Assembly: GCA_951217055.1 (NCBI GenBank)
Contig: OX578280.1
Location: 15,291,394 to 15,355,393 of the forward strand
Source: Gerris lacustris
Lineage: Eukaryota > Arthropoda > Insecta > Hemiptera > Gerridae
DNA: 64,000 nucleotides
Direction: 5' to 3'
The translations under genes were made by a program, and so were the position numbers. Below are positions 34,216 through 45,309 of the stretch, one piece after another (position 1 is the first letter of the stretch; each line of letters opens with the position of its first letter). The notes beneath the pieces are model-generated. The model worked only from the letters and a program-made list of their open reading frames with translations. It was not told the DNA's origin and searched no databases.

Positions 34216-34669
34216 GTGATCCATACTGCAAAAGAAAACGTGGATTTGGAGCACATACGAATTTCAAATTTTTATCTAGAAGAGAATTCTTCTCTAAGAA
34301 AATTAAATACCTATTGCAAAACAAAATAATCATTCGCTTATTCGCTGGGTAATTACATGGGACATTTAACATCAAATGTTTTTTGAACGCTTTTTGAGTT
34401 TTTAGATTTAAATTTACTATTACTATGTAATATGAATCAGTTTTTTCACAAAATGATAAACCGATTTATTTATATTGCCTCTGTTTTCCCACTACATGTC
34501 GACGAACACTAGTCCGACCTGAGTCAGCAAGAGGGGAATGCCGCATAGACAAGAGGACCCACGTAGCGTTCTACACACAATCCTGGTCTAAAACAAAAAT
34601 TTGCTACTGAAATCCACAACCATCATTTTCCCGTTTAAGCCAGTCTAGTGTGCATATTTTAATTCAATT

Positions 34670-35690
34670 AATTTAATTCCATCGGCAAAAGTTCGAGTTG
34701 ACTCGGGCCTCATTTAATTTAATGTGCTTAACACCTAGGCCGAGCCGGCAATCGGGTCTATTATTGAACGCATCCCAATTTATTTTGATGCATAATTTCC
34801 ATCGACAAAATCGGGCCTACTAGCAATCAGGCCGATTCATTGTACTCATCCTAATCAATTCAATGCACTTAATTCTATAGCAAAAAATCCGGGCCTAGCT
34901 GTCAATCGGAGCAGTCTATTTTTACGAATCCAAATTCAATTCATTGCATTAGGATTCGTAATGAATTGAAGCTGTCCTATAATGCAACCTATGCTATTGA
35001 ACTGGACTATACTACAAAAAAAATCATTGAATTCAAATGGCGAAAAATCGGGCCCAGCCGAAATCGGGTCGATCAAGTTTTAATTTTTTAGTTCCACTGG
35101 CAAAAATCAAGGCCTAGTCGGCAAATGAGCCGATTTATTTCATGCATCCTAATTTAATTCAATGAATCTAATCCCATCAGCAAAAATCTCGTCCAGCCAA
35201 AATCGGGCCGCTATGGTGTTTAATAGTTTTAGTTTCATCGACAAAAATCCGGGCCCAGCCGACAGTCGGGCCGTTATAATGTTTAATAAATTTAATTCCA
35301 TCGGCCAAAATCCGGGCCCAGCCGACAGTCGGGCCGGTATAATGTTTAATAAATTTAATTCCATCGGCAAAATCCAGTTCCAGCCGACAGTCGGGCCGGT
35401 ATAGTGTTTAATAAATTTAATTCCATCGGCCAAAATCCGGGCCCAGCCGACAGTCGGGCCGGTATAATGTTTAATAAATTCAATTCCATCAGCAAACTCC
35501 GGGCCCAGCCGACAGTCGGGCCGTTATAATGTTTAATAAATTTAATTCCATCGGCCAAAATCCGGGCCCAGCCGACAGTCGGGCCGGTATAGTGTTTAAT
35601 AAATTCAATTCCATCGGCAAAATCCGGGCCCAGCCGACAATCGGGCCGGTATAGTGTTGAATGAATTTAATTCTATCGGTAAATCCGGGC
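34670..35690. repeat. 62-63-bp tandem array inside hAT element
   Basis: Units contain TTAATTCCATCGGC, AAAATCCGGGCCCAGCCGAC, AGTCGGGCCGGTATA and TGTTTAATAAA. The right part (35160-35690) is well conserved, while the left part (34670-35160) is increasingly diverged. The minus-strand frames with repeated PARLSAGPGF and MELNLLN are read-throughs of the array and not genes. Confidence 0.9.
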
Positions 35691-36224
35691 CGAGCTTATT
35701 TGGGGTGATTAAGTGTATACACACCATAAGATAATTCTTAATTAATTCCTTTTATTGGAGAATATTTACAGCCAATTTGAATGCATTTGTCATTACTGTG
35801 TTTTTTTGGTTTTAAGTGTATGGCGGGTCTTAGGTATGTAATCATTTCGGGGGGGGCCAGGGCCCCTTGGGCCCCCCCCTGTGTACGCCACTGTATTAAA
35901 GATATCTTCTATTGCTTAAAAGAAAAGAAGTAACTAGGATAAATCAAGAAAAGTAGCTAGTCTAATCTAGAATGACTTCAATAATAAGAATAATATGGAT
36001 GTTCAATGTTTACATGACGCTTCAGTATAGCCAGTAACTCTACTATTTTTTTAATTAAAGATCTACTAATCATTTAACTTATTTAACAGAATTAACAAAT
36101 ATAAACAAATTATTTTATAATTAAAACGTTTATTTATTAAATATTACTTATTAAACTATAATATATGATGTTATAAGATAGAGATAATAGTATATAAACT
36201 GTTATTGTCAACATTATAAAAGTA

Positions 36225-36355
36225 AAAATTTTATTGCCTAGGTAGTAAAATGTTTCCTGACTTTTACCGCCTAGGCTGTAAAATTTCATTTCTCTGCCCA
36301 AAATCGGTTCAATAATGCCTCATTTTGCTGCCGCAAGTAGATAAATTATTAAACC
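36225..36355. repeat. family K, right arm
   Basis: Contains TGCTGCCGCAAGTAGATAAA, inverted relative to about 32808, plus two GCCTAGG(T/C)(A/T)GTAAAAT words. Confidence 0.5.
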
Positions 36356-36479
36356 ACCTTATGGTAGCCTGTGGCCAACGGGAGGGGGAGGGGGACCTGG
36401 GCCTGGGCGCCAGGTTTTGTAAGCACAGTCAGGTTTTAGGTTTCTTCGGTCGCAAGCATCGAAAAATATCGGGGACACC

Positions 36480-36655
36480 CGGTAGGAACGAAGTTCCTTA
36501 CACGTTTTATTAAATATAAATTATAAAATCACACTGCTAAGTACACGATGCTAACTTCTTATACGTGGTGGAGTTAAAGAAGAGACAAAATTAAACTGAA
36601 CTAACTATTTGTGCTCAGAGTTAAGGCAAAATTAAAAGAAAAGCATTTTTTTATC
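36480..36655. repeat. family M repeat, copy 2 (reverse)
   Basis: Reverse complement order of 6815-7050: GTAGGAACGAAGTTCCTTAC, TATAAAATCACACTGCTAAG, GAGACAAAATTAAA, TAAGGCAAAATTAAAAGAAA. Confidence 0.75.
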
Positions 36656-36870
36656 ATTGAAGCGAGTGCCTTGCAATAAATAATAATATGTATTGAATAT
36701 TGAGAAAATTGTTGATCATGAGGAGTTGATAGTTAAAGAGGATGGTTGTAGTAGAGTGACGGAACATGACTGCTCCCTAACCCCGTCCTAACCAATTAAA
36801 AATATTATAAAATATATCACTTCAGTACACAAAAACTTCTGCTTGTATCAGGTTGTATATTGCCACTGTA
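36656..36870 (-). repeat. family C fragment
   Basis: ATTGAAGCGAGTGCC, then TATGTATTGAATATTGAG and GATCATGAGGAGTTGATAG follow the end of family C seen at 10232-10440, with more divergence. Confidence 0.65.
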
Positions 36871-36895
36871 GTATGATTAATAGTAACATTGTAAA

Positions 36896-37093
36896 TTAAC
36901 TATTGTTTTTTAATTCAATTTTTTAGTTTTTGGTAGTTTTCATACTACGGAAAGTTAAATTATAATTTAAATCAAATTATAATTATTATTAACTACGGGA
37001 AACAGACAGTGAATAATACACTCCAGCGCCGGGATTTGAACCACGGGCCTCTATATTTCCAGTATAGATCTCTTCCATCTAAGCTACGCAGGA
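36896..37093 (-). mobile_element. SINE with full tRNA-like head
   Basis: Reading the minus strand, a 73-nt tRNA-like head (37093-37021) is followed by a short body (CACTGTCTGTTTCCCGTAGT, AATTATAATTTGATTTAAAT, AGTATGAAAACTACCAAAAA). The body recurs at 37256-37370 next to a rearranged head. Confidence 0.75.
37021..37093 (-). tRNA. tRNA-like SINE head, anticodon-position GGA (probably not a functional tRNA)
   Basis: Standard 73-nt numbering fits. The acceptor stem TCCTGCG/CGCTGGA has six of seven pairs. TAGCTTAGATGG is an A box. The anticodon arm CTATA-CTGGAAA-TATAG is perfectly paired with GGA at 34-36. The variable loop has 5 nt, and GTGGTTCAAATCCC is a B box. The T stem has two mismatches and D-stem position 10 is unpaired. 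A serine anticodon on a short-variable-loop body does not match real tRNA-Ser, so it is best read as a SINE head. Confidence 0.55.
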
Positions 37094-37255
37094 GAATGAT
37101 TTTTCACTACCGTAATCGATAACTAGTCCCGAATCCAAGCTTTCAATATTCATATACATTTAGACAGTCAATATTTATGACAATAGAACTAAACCAAGAA
37201 TTAACGCTTATAATTATAAAGTACTCAATTAGTACCTGTACCTTGTACAATCAAT

Positions 37256-37432
37256 TCGAAATTCAATTTTTAAGTTTTTGGTAGTTTTCATACTACGGAA
37301 AGTTAAATTTTAATTTAAATCAAATTATAATTATTATTAACTACGGGAAACAGACAGTAAAAAATACACTCCAGCGCCGGGATTTGAACCACGGGCCTCT
37401 ATACTGGAAATATAGAGGCCCGTGGTTCAAAT
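37256..37432. repeat. second SINE copy, palindromised at the anticodon stem
   Basis: 37260-37402 repeats the body and the 3' half of the tRNA-like head. At the anticodon stem the sequence then turns back, giving 21-bp arms at 37382-37402 and 37412-37432 with a 9-bp centre, ACTGGAAAT. The 5' half of the head is missing and is replaced by an inverted 3' half. Confidence 0.85.
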
Positions 37433-38278
37433 TAACTTGTAATCATTTTAAAAAAATATTTTTTTGTTATTTTACCGAGTAATTAGATGAGATATTTAAA
37501 ATTGGTCTAAAGTATTTTAGTCTCTAATTAAAAAGTAATAAAAAGTTCAACTTCATTATTTAAAAGGTCTTGGAAAATTTGGCGTATCCTTTTATACTTT
37601 GCTCTCCTGAAGGATTTGGCATTTGTCCAGTTTGGACCAAGCTGAATGTTCCCTCAGACTGATTAACTAAATTAGGATGAGATTAAAATCAAAGCTCTCT
37701 CCATTTTACAACTAAGATAAAGGTGACTAAGAAATTAGATTAATTATAGGTTTACAATAGGTTTACCTGGTAATCAACTAATTCCTAAGTGAAAAGAACC
37801 CTATAATAAAATACTAATTTTCTCCAATTCATAAAAAAACATTGAATCGTGTATACATATTTATGGGGGGTTGAATCCACATATCGACATATCAATGCTA
37901 TTCCCAAAAGTGGAGAGAACCAATATAGATTTGCCTAATTGATATAGTACATGGATCTAAGTGTGAAATTATTAAAACACTAGTGAACTTCGTACCGTGC
38001 CGCCTAATAAACATTAATAACATAATAAATGTATAGCTTCTACCTTTAATAAACCTCATAGGTAGTTTATTTAGTTATATAATGTTGCCTTAGATGAAAA
38101 ATGAATTTTAAAATTTGAAATATATACTTGCACAATATACAATATTGGCAAAAGAGACGTACAGATAAAGTAACATTCATTTTTATTTATATGAATAGAT
38201 AGAGTATAGAAATATGTTTCCTGTATTTTCCATTTACCCCCCCCCCCCCCCTCCCTCCTAAATTAAAATAGGACATAA
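37433..38278. other. gene-free AT-rich stretch
   Basis: Ends in a C run (about 38237-38250). No supported feature. Confidence 0.5.
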
Positions 38279-38645
38279 ATGTATATAATAACAATTACGG
38301 TACTCTTAAAGAGCTATTCAACGATATACATCTTTAAAGGTTTTCATTATTTCGGCATTTGTACCCCGTTCTCCTGTGTACCAAACTTTAAACATAGTTT
38401 TACTAATTCAGATACCTTCCCAGGCGTGCGCCTAACCATTACTGTACTCTTAAAGTGCTTTTCAACGATATGCATCATCAAGGGTTTTCATTACTTTGAT
38501 ATTTGTACCCCGTATCCCTGTGTACCAAAATCGGAACATAGTTTTACTTACTCAGAAACCTTCCCGGGCATGCGTCCAACCATTTCCCAAAGTTTCATCG
38601 CAATCGGATGAACGGTTTAGACAGGCATAAGAGACAGACAGACAA
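38279..38645 (+). repeat. family J: two ~150-bp direct copies
   Basis: Copies begin near 38290 and 38440 with ACTCTTAAAG, AACGATAT, TTTGTACCCCGT, CCTGTGTACC and CATAGTTTTACT. After them come CAAAGTTTCATCGCAATCGG and AGACAGACAGACAAAC. The 110-codon frame reflects the repeat. Related segments lie at 59450-59960. Confidence 0.75.
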
Positions 38646-38659
38646 ACATTCATATTTAT

Positions 38660-39000
38660 TGCTACGTTTTTATTAGCTTGCTTTCTTGTTTGTTTGTTTG
38701 TCCAGTACAAATCTTGCAATCGATTTCTAACTAACTTCCTAACTAGCTAGACATTTGAAACTTTTAGAATAGCTCAGAACACGATGACAATGTATTATTT
38801 TAATACTTTTAGCCTTCTTTCAGCAGAATTTAATTAGTTTTCAGCAAATTTTGCTGTATGGAATGTTAGTTCGGAAAAAATCCGCAAGTTATTTGATTTT
38901 TTTTGACATATCCCATATTTACAATCTTCATTTCGATGGGTTTCAAATTTATAATTTATTATTTTAAATGACAGAAAATATAAAAACGTAGTATATAAAA
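38660..39000 (+). mobile_element. family H MITE, copy 2 (uninterrupted)
   Basis: GCTACGTTTTTATTAGC to TATAAAAACGTAGTATA. Sequence is contiguous across AAAAATCCGCAAGTTATTTG and TTTTGACATATCCCATATTT, where copy 1 holds family G. Confidence 0.85.
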
Positions 39001-39211
39001 AGTTCTTTTTATCTTTTAATTATATATTATATAAAGATTAATCCATTTTTATTACCATTTGGTCCGCTAGGAGCTCTGATATCATTTTATATAAAATTTA
39101 GAGCCTCTATCGGCGAAATATAGTACTACATACAATGAATATAAGTCAAATCCAATCTACCTCCTACCATATTGAATTTGTTAAACAGTGTGTTCTTTTC
39201 TTTTGAGTTAA

Positions 39212-39500
39212 GTATAACTAATTTATACTTAACTCTTACTTTATACTTAACTTTATACTTACTTAATACTTAACTCTTACTTTATACTTAACTTTATACT
39301 TACTTTATACTTAACTTTATACTTACTTAATACTTAACTCTTACTTTATACTTAACTTTATACTTACTTAATACTTAACTCTTACTTTATACTTAACTTT
39401 ATACTTACTTAATACTTAATTCTTACTTTATACTTAACTTTATACTTACTTAATACTAAACTCTTACTTTATACTTAACTTTATACTCAACTTTTACGTT
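39212..39500. repeat. 41-bp minisatellite built from TTATACTTAACT words
   Basis: Alternating TTTATACTTAACTTTATACT and TACTTAATACTTAACTC blocks; roughly six to seven units. Confidence 0.9.
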
Positions 39501-39586
39501 TATTTATGTAACAATAACACTAGGAATCATTAGATTAAGTATATCGATCTTTTAAAATGTTCGCTTAATTTCAAGTCATTATTGAA

Positions 39587-39628
39587 GCGAGCGTAGCGAG
39601 CTTCCTACATTCAACGAAATATGCTCCG

Positions 39629-39688
<60 letters not shown>

Positions 39689-40360
39689 AGTAACGTTCAC
39701 GCGTGTGACGATAACTTGAGTAAAAGTTGACCGATTTAGTTGAAATTTGGTATACATGATCCTTTTACTAATACTCAGGCTAAGTTCGTTGGACAGCGTG
39801 ATCCGTCCAAGAGTTCGCGCGCAACGCTCGCTTAAACGAGAGGTTCAAAAATTAAATTGGAATTTCAGGACGGGAAAAGATTCTATCATCATCTATTCGA
39901 TGAGACGAACATTTTTTTCAAATAACATTTTTTAGTAAAACCAACAGCGACACCGCTATGAATTAATAAAGATCGCTAAAACTATTAAAGCGGGCCTAAA
40001 CGTTTATAATAGAGAAAACAACCTTTTTACCGATATCTTACGTTCTAACGTAACGATTTTAATAAAACTTCATAGACACCATCTGATGCACAATTGAAAC
40101 AGGCATGCAAAATTTCAATTTGATACATGCAGTAGTTTGTTTGTAGCAAAGAGATACAAATTATAAAAGTTGAAATAGAGATGTCTGGTTAGAGGAATAG
40201 TAAGAATGCTGGGTGGTTCCCTTACTACTAGCCGCTGTACTACTACCAGACCCATTATCTATCAACTCATCATGATTCACAATATCTTTTTTTTCAATAT
40301 TCAATACATATTTATTACTATACGCTCGCTTCAATGATAGAGCCACGCGATGCCTAGTAT
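39587..40360 (+). mobile_element. family C element, copy 3
   Basis: From ATTATTGAAGCGAGCGTAGC to CCACGCGATGCCTAG followed by T. It has a long TCTG array (39629-39689) near the left end. It is very close to copies 1 and 2 outside that array. Confidence 0.85.
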
Positions 40361-40914
40361 AATCATAGGTTTAGACGAAATAATACAATGTTTAAATATT
40401 AATTTAGCAATTAAATTTGACCTTTGACAGATTTTGTCGACTGAGTTGTGTATAGAAAGCAAAACAAATACGACCTACGCAAAACTTTCAATGTCCATTA
40501 GAAAATTCTAAATATAATGTAAATATTAAAATATTTAGTCTTCTGTTGAAGTAGTACAATTGAAATAGTTTAAACGAAATGTCAATCTCCGAAAAATAAA
40601 ATTATTTAAATAATATACTAAAATTTAAATAGAATAATACAACTTTTAAATTATTTTATGATAAATGTATAATTTTGTATTTTAATCTGTCTATTATATC
40701 CATGTTATGCACACTTCCAGTATACGATAAGTTTATAAATAGCAATAATACTTTTATAAAGTAAATATTGATCCTGAAGCTTTTGGCATTATTTAATAAT
40801 GTACAAACGGGATTGGAAGTACATATATTATAATTCTTGGAAGTTTTATTTCCAAAATCTCTGATTACAAATTAAAAATCTCTTCCTCTCATAACATTTG
40901 TAAAGTAGATTAAT
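40361..40914. other. gene-free AT-rich stretch
   Basis: No supported feature. Confidence 0.5.
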
Positions 40915-41337
40915 AAAATAGACTGCCAATTAGTGTGGCTCATAGCTTCCTCGTACTTTATTGATTTTATGCTTTTACAAGCCATTTTTGTCAAATCTAT
41001 TTATTGCTTACCCCGTTTCTTTTAATAGGTCAAAATTGATTTGATTTTTTATATGAATTAAAGTATCTATTGAGCAAAAGTTAATGAGCGAAGACAGTTG
41101 AAATTAATCTGGTGCTATCTGCGGGTTGAAACATATATGGGACAAACAATAATGGGCTAATTATGACCTCCCATCCAAATTGTATTAAAATCCGTCGAGT
41201 AGTTTTTAAGATATATTTTCACAAAACAGATATATATTCATACTGTCATTGCATTGACGAGAACAAAACTGTTCCTGATGCCCGTAACGGATTTCTGTCT
41301 TGAAATTTTTGAATTCGAAGATAAAATAAAAAATTAG
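40915..41337 (-). repeat. family F copy with internal deletions
   Basis: Starts ACTGCCAATTAGTGTGGCTC and ends at GTAACGGATTTCTGTCTTG. The middle (the AGATGAGTACTTTTGAAG and CACATGCGCAC parts) is missing. Confidence 0.75.
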
Positions 41338-41930
41338 TCCCAGACAACTCAGACAAACTTTCTCAGCCTTTTCTTTAGCTCAATGATTTCTATTTAATAG
41401 TTTTCGTATATACATTTAATTATTATTGAACATTTCATCAAAATTTATCATAAAAATAACTTTTTCCCGGGCGGGGTATCGAACCCTGGCTCTCTCTCTC
41501 TCTCTCCGCGTTTTAAGCTATTTTCTCAGAAACTAATTTTTTCCTGGGAAAACCGCTTATAACGTTAGATTCGAATTTAAATACACTACATTTTAGAATT
41601 TTTTAATCAAAATCGTCAGAACCGTTTTCGAGAAATAATTTTTCCCACGTTTTTTCTGTGTTTTTGGGGGGTTACCGACCCCAAATTTGGAGCTAAAATT
41701 CATTTCTCGATCGCCTCGGGGTATGATTTTTCTGAATATGTATGGCTAATTTCGTCAAAATCGCGCCGATTTTGATTAAAAGAAAGCATTATAATTGATG
41801 GATTTACACGTCTTAAGGTCCCCTGAGTCCAAAAAAGTGGTTTTTAAAAAATGTCTGTCTGTCGTCTGTGCAGACGACAGATGACAGACAGACATTTTTT
41901 AAAAACTACTTTTTTTGTACACAATACTTT
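41338..41930. mobile_element. family A copy joined to an inverted family A end
   Basis: 41338-41765 is forward family A, including the tRNA-like block (GGGCGGGGTATCGAACCC) and CCGTTTTCGAGAAATAA. From about 41795 the reverse-complement end appears. A palindrome with 35-bp arms (41829-41863 and 41884-41918) centres on the CTGTCTGTC/GACAGACAG runs. Confidence 0.75.
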
Positions 41931-41940
41931 CTTTGTATAT

Positions 41941-42169
41941 CGTCACTGAAACTGCAAATTGTCGTATGTCAAAAAGGGCATTTTTCAGGAGAGCAAAAAA
42001 AGTGTATATTTTCTTTCAATAATATGATAAAAATATTATACCATCTTTATTAAAGAATAATAAAGATGGTATAATAATTTTATCATATTATTGAAAGAAA
42101 ATATACACTTTTTTTGCTCTCCTGAAAAATGCCTTTTTTGGCATACGACAATTTGCAGTTTCAGTGACG
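41941..42169. repeat. near-perfect hairpin: 112-bp arms, 5-bp loop
   Basis: Arms 41941-42052 and 42058-42169 with loop AAGAA. I count only about three mismatches. One strand's transcript would fold into a long duplex. Confidence 0.9.
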
Positions 42170-42199
42170 TTATGAGAAAGTAAAAATTGTATAGAGAAA

Positions 42200-42345
42200 A
42201 ACAGATCACATATCTTCGGTAAAATCGAAATCAAAAAGGGAGGAAAATGAAATAAATTAGAAAATCATTGCTTGTAAATGCATATAATATCATTTACCTA
42301 TACGCGAGGAAGCTATGCAGCACACAATTATTTGCGATCTATTTT
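42200..42345 (+). repeat. family F fragments
   Basis: CACATATCTTCGGTAAAATC, an AAAAAGGGAGGAAAATGAAA segment, and GCGAGGAAGCTATGCAGCAC followed by GCGATCTATTTT match parts of family F with internal deletion. Confidence 0.6.
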
Positions 42346-42730
42346 CATTAATTCAATTAGTGGTAAACAATCTTAAAATTGGTTTAAATTTCAACCTTTC
42401 ATTTAACCTTTGTATTCAAGAAAGGGTAACACTTATTGAAATTGCAATATGCAAACCTTTAAGAAAGGAATTGTCTAAAGCTTCACGAAGTCTGCTTTCA
42501 ATATTTCCTAAGGCGTTAGTTTTGACGTCTACATAAAGCATGGCGTGTTCGACAGCTGACTCCGGGAAACAGGCCGGCGAATATTTTGAAGACCTCGGCT
42601 TACCTTTAGAAAGTTACCTTACAGTGAAGGTGCTCGGCACGGCACGCGAACATGCAAACCCTCCTACTTCTCTAATAAACACTGTGGAAACTAAACTAAG
42701 TATCAGAATTCTTACAAGTCTATGTTAATT
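42346..42730. other. GC-richer island with open frames on both strands
   Basis: 42540-42680 is clearly richer in GC and CpG than its flanks. A plus-strand frame (42540-42728) and a minus-strand frame of about 65 codons (about 42605 down to 42415, containing FPESAVEHAMLYVDVKTNA and NIESRLREALDNSFLKGLH) overlap. It could be a gene exon or an old TE coding scrap. I recognise neither product, and splice signals do not decide the strand. Confidence 0.3.
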
Positions 42731-42895
42731 TTTATACATTGAAATAACGAGTGAAACCATCAACTTTGCGGTGGAGTGGATTATTGAGTCGATGTTTCGT
42801 ATAAATACACTTTGAACCTCAGTAACAAACAGACACGATTTGTAGCAACAACCTTCTTTAATCTTTATACTTTATACCTATACATTTTTTTACGT

Positions 42896-43140
42896 TCTCG
42901 TATAAAGAGAGAGTATTGTGATGGCGTGAAAATAATTTACACGTTTTGAGGTCCCCTGAATCGAAAAAAGTGTTTTTTTAAAAAAAATGTTTGTCTGTCA
43001 TCTGTGCAGACGCGTGGAGCCTAAACTACTAGACCGATTTTAACGAAATTTAGCATTCATGTTCAGAAAAATCATACCCGAAATCGAGAAATGAATTTTA
43101 GCTCCATATTCAGGGGTGCTAACCCACCAAAAACTATATA
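42896..43140 (-). repeat. family A fragment
   Basis: Reverse end of family A: TCTCGTATAAAGAGAGAGTA, TTGTGATGGCGTGAAAAT, ACGTTTTGAGGTCCCCTGA and GCCTAAACTACTAGACCGAT. Confidence 0.75.
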
Positions 43141-43339
43141 TATACGATAATATTTATGAAGTATAACTAAGTAAGGTATGCACTTTAGATATTAACAGCG
43201 ATAGAGATGAATTAAAATCAAAATTAAATATATTTTGATCAAGGGCTACTTACTGTTATAAAAATAAAAGTAATATAAGGGGGAAAAGACGAAAGATGGA
43301 CCATGATTATGATAGACGCCCCCCAGAGGAAACATTAAG

Positions 43340-43660
43340 AATAAATCGGTCTGAGACAACTCTAAAACTTTCTCTTGTACATAACAATTAATTATTATTG
43401 AACATTATGGTCAAAATGTATCATAAAAATAACTTCTCCTCGGCGGGGAATCGAAACCGGCTTCTCTCCGTCCGTGTTTAAAGTTAGTGGGAGCGGGGGG
43501 GGGGGGGGGGCGGTTATATCGTTAGATTTGTATTTAAATGGACTACTTTTTAATCAAAATAGTAAATAATTTTTGTCCATGTTTTGAAGAAAAAATTAGT
43601 TTCTCAATTACGCATCGGGGTATGATGTTTCTCAAAATGTAGGATGTGCCAAATTTTGTC
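43340..43660 (+). repeat. family A copy, diverged, with G run
   Basis: TAAATCGGTCTGAGACAACT, TATCATAAAAATAACTTCTC and GGCGGGGAATCGAAACC followed by a G run (43495-43510) and an internal deletion. Confidence 0.7.
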
Positions 43661-44222
43661 ACTTTCTCTTATACGAGATCTTATTATTACATTAATTTCT
43701 TAGCCCAGTTTTTTCCATTTATTAGTTTTTGTATGTATATTTAATTATTATTGAACATTTCATCAAAATGTATCATAAAAATAACTTCTCCTCGGTGGGA
43801 AATCGAACCCAGCCTCTCTCCGTCCGCGTTTAAAGTCACTTTCTCAGGAACTAGATTTTTCCCGGGAAAACGGCTTATATCGTTAGATTCGTATTTAATT
43901 GGACTACATTTCAGAATTATTTAAATCAAAATCGTCGGAACCGTTTTCGAGAATTTCAGAGATTTGGGGGGTAGCGCCTCCAAATTTGGAGCTAAAATTC
44001 ATTTCCAATTTTGCCTTGGGGGTATGATTTTTCTGAACATGCCAAATTTCGTCAAAATCGGCCCAGTAGTTTAGGCTCTAAGCGTCAGATGACAGTTAGA
44101 CATTTAAAAAAAAAAAAAACTTTTTTGGACTCAGGGGGACCTCGAAACGTGTAAATCAATCAAACTCTCCAATTCGAACTTTCGTGCCAACACAATACTT
44201 TCTCTTTATAGGGGAAAGTAAA
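43661..44222 (+). mobile_element. family A element, abutting the previous copy
   Basis: Begins directly at ACTTTCTCTTATACGAG, without the AATCGGTCCGAGACAAC leader, and runs to CTTTATAGGGGAAAGTAAAA. This supports ACTTTCTC as the true left end. The tRNA-like block lies at about 43797-43850. Confidence 0.75.
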
Positions 44223-45309
44223 AAGATAGACCAGTGATACAAGGAAGAAATGAGGGAAGCATGCGGGGGTGTAACTTGGAGAGTGGCTCATGAAAGGAAA
44301 GGGTGGGTAAGAATGCGCAACATCTGTGCTGAATACTTGTATAAAAATTTATAAAAAGAAAAGAAAAACAAAATAACAATATGTAAATAAATAAGAATAA
44401 CTAAAAATAATAATAATAATATTATAATTTATATTCGTTTTAATTTGTACTAACATTACTTAAAAAAATGTTAGTTACCATTTTCTAATTAGTTCCTATT
44501 TTTGGTATTGATTTGTATTATTAATTTCTGTTAAGATATTTGAAATTTAAGTTTAGAAAACTAAGTTATGCTAAAAGTGAATTGGGTTTTTAAATTATTT
44601 TGTAAATAAATAAAATTGATAGTTGTTATGATTTGATGTATTATTTTAAATTGTGTTATTTTATATTACTTATGATAGCTTTTAAATGAAGTTTAATTGT
44701 TTTAAGGTCAACTCGAAACCTTTCTAGATCCACTACGTAAAGCCGATTTCAATTATTTTTAATTTATCTGTATTTTTAAATTTTATTTTATTTTATACTA
44801 TATACATACAATAAATGGAAATAAAAAATATAACTTCACTCAATTAGACCATATCTCGGGACAAAACGACATTAATGAATGAGGTCCCAATCATAAAAAA
44901 ATAATTTTATTTATTAATGTCTGATATAAAAGGGGGAAAACATACAAAAATATATAATTAACAATACCATGTTGATATATTACTAATTAACGAAACAAAA
45001 AAATTTTTATTTCCTGTGAAAAAAAAAGAATTATAATTAAAACAAGCAGAATTTAGTCATAAAAAAACCTTTGAAAAAAAAATAAATTAAATAAATGTAA
45101 AATAAGTTTTAATAAGCTTGTTTCCACAAAATTACTTTTGTTTCTCTTTGGTAAAAATGACTAAAACAATATTAACACGTCTATATTAAAACCCTCATTC
45201 TAATAATAAATAAATTAGGCTATAAAAAATCTATTTTTACTTCAAAACCAATGCGACTATATTACAGTATTGAATAATTATAATAAAATAACGATTGTAT
45301 AAGCATATA
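44223..45309. other. gene-free AT-rich stretch
   Basis: No supported feature. Confidence 0.5.

Larger units (their letters stand above)
33102..35893. mobile_element. hAT element, 2.8 kb, non-autonomous, repeat-filled
   Basis: Ends CAGTAGCGTACACAG (33102-33116) and CTGTGTACGCCACTG (35879-35893), 14 of 15 matching, are flanked by the exact 8-bp duplication TATTAAAG (33094-33101, 35894-35901). G- or C-rich runs sit just inside both ends, as in the hAT element at 3779. Contents: an inverted pair of family F (33285-34215), unique sequence, and a 62-63-bp tandem array (34670-35690). No hAT transposase or BED/RNase H-like frame is visible. Confidence 0.92.

Noticed and set aside
33992..34375. 127-codon minus-strand frame
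   Set aside because: Lies across a family F repeat whose other copies do not keep the frame.
35149..35558. Minus- and plus-strand frames of the 62-63-bp array
   Set aside because: They follow the tandem repeat in several frames at once and show no protein-level constraint.
37021..37093. Functional tRNA-Ser(GGA)
   Set aside because: Short variable loop, mismatches in the T and D stems, and a shared SINE body. Kept only as a tRNA-like head.
38279..38611. 110-codon frame
   Set aside because: Two in-phase copies of family J. Related copies at 59450-59960 do not retain it.
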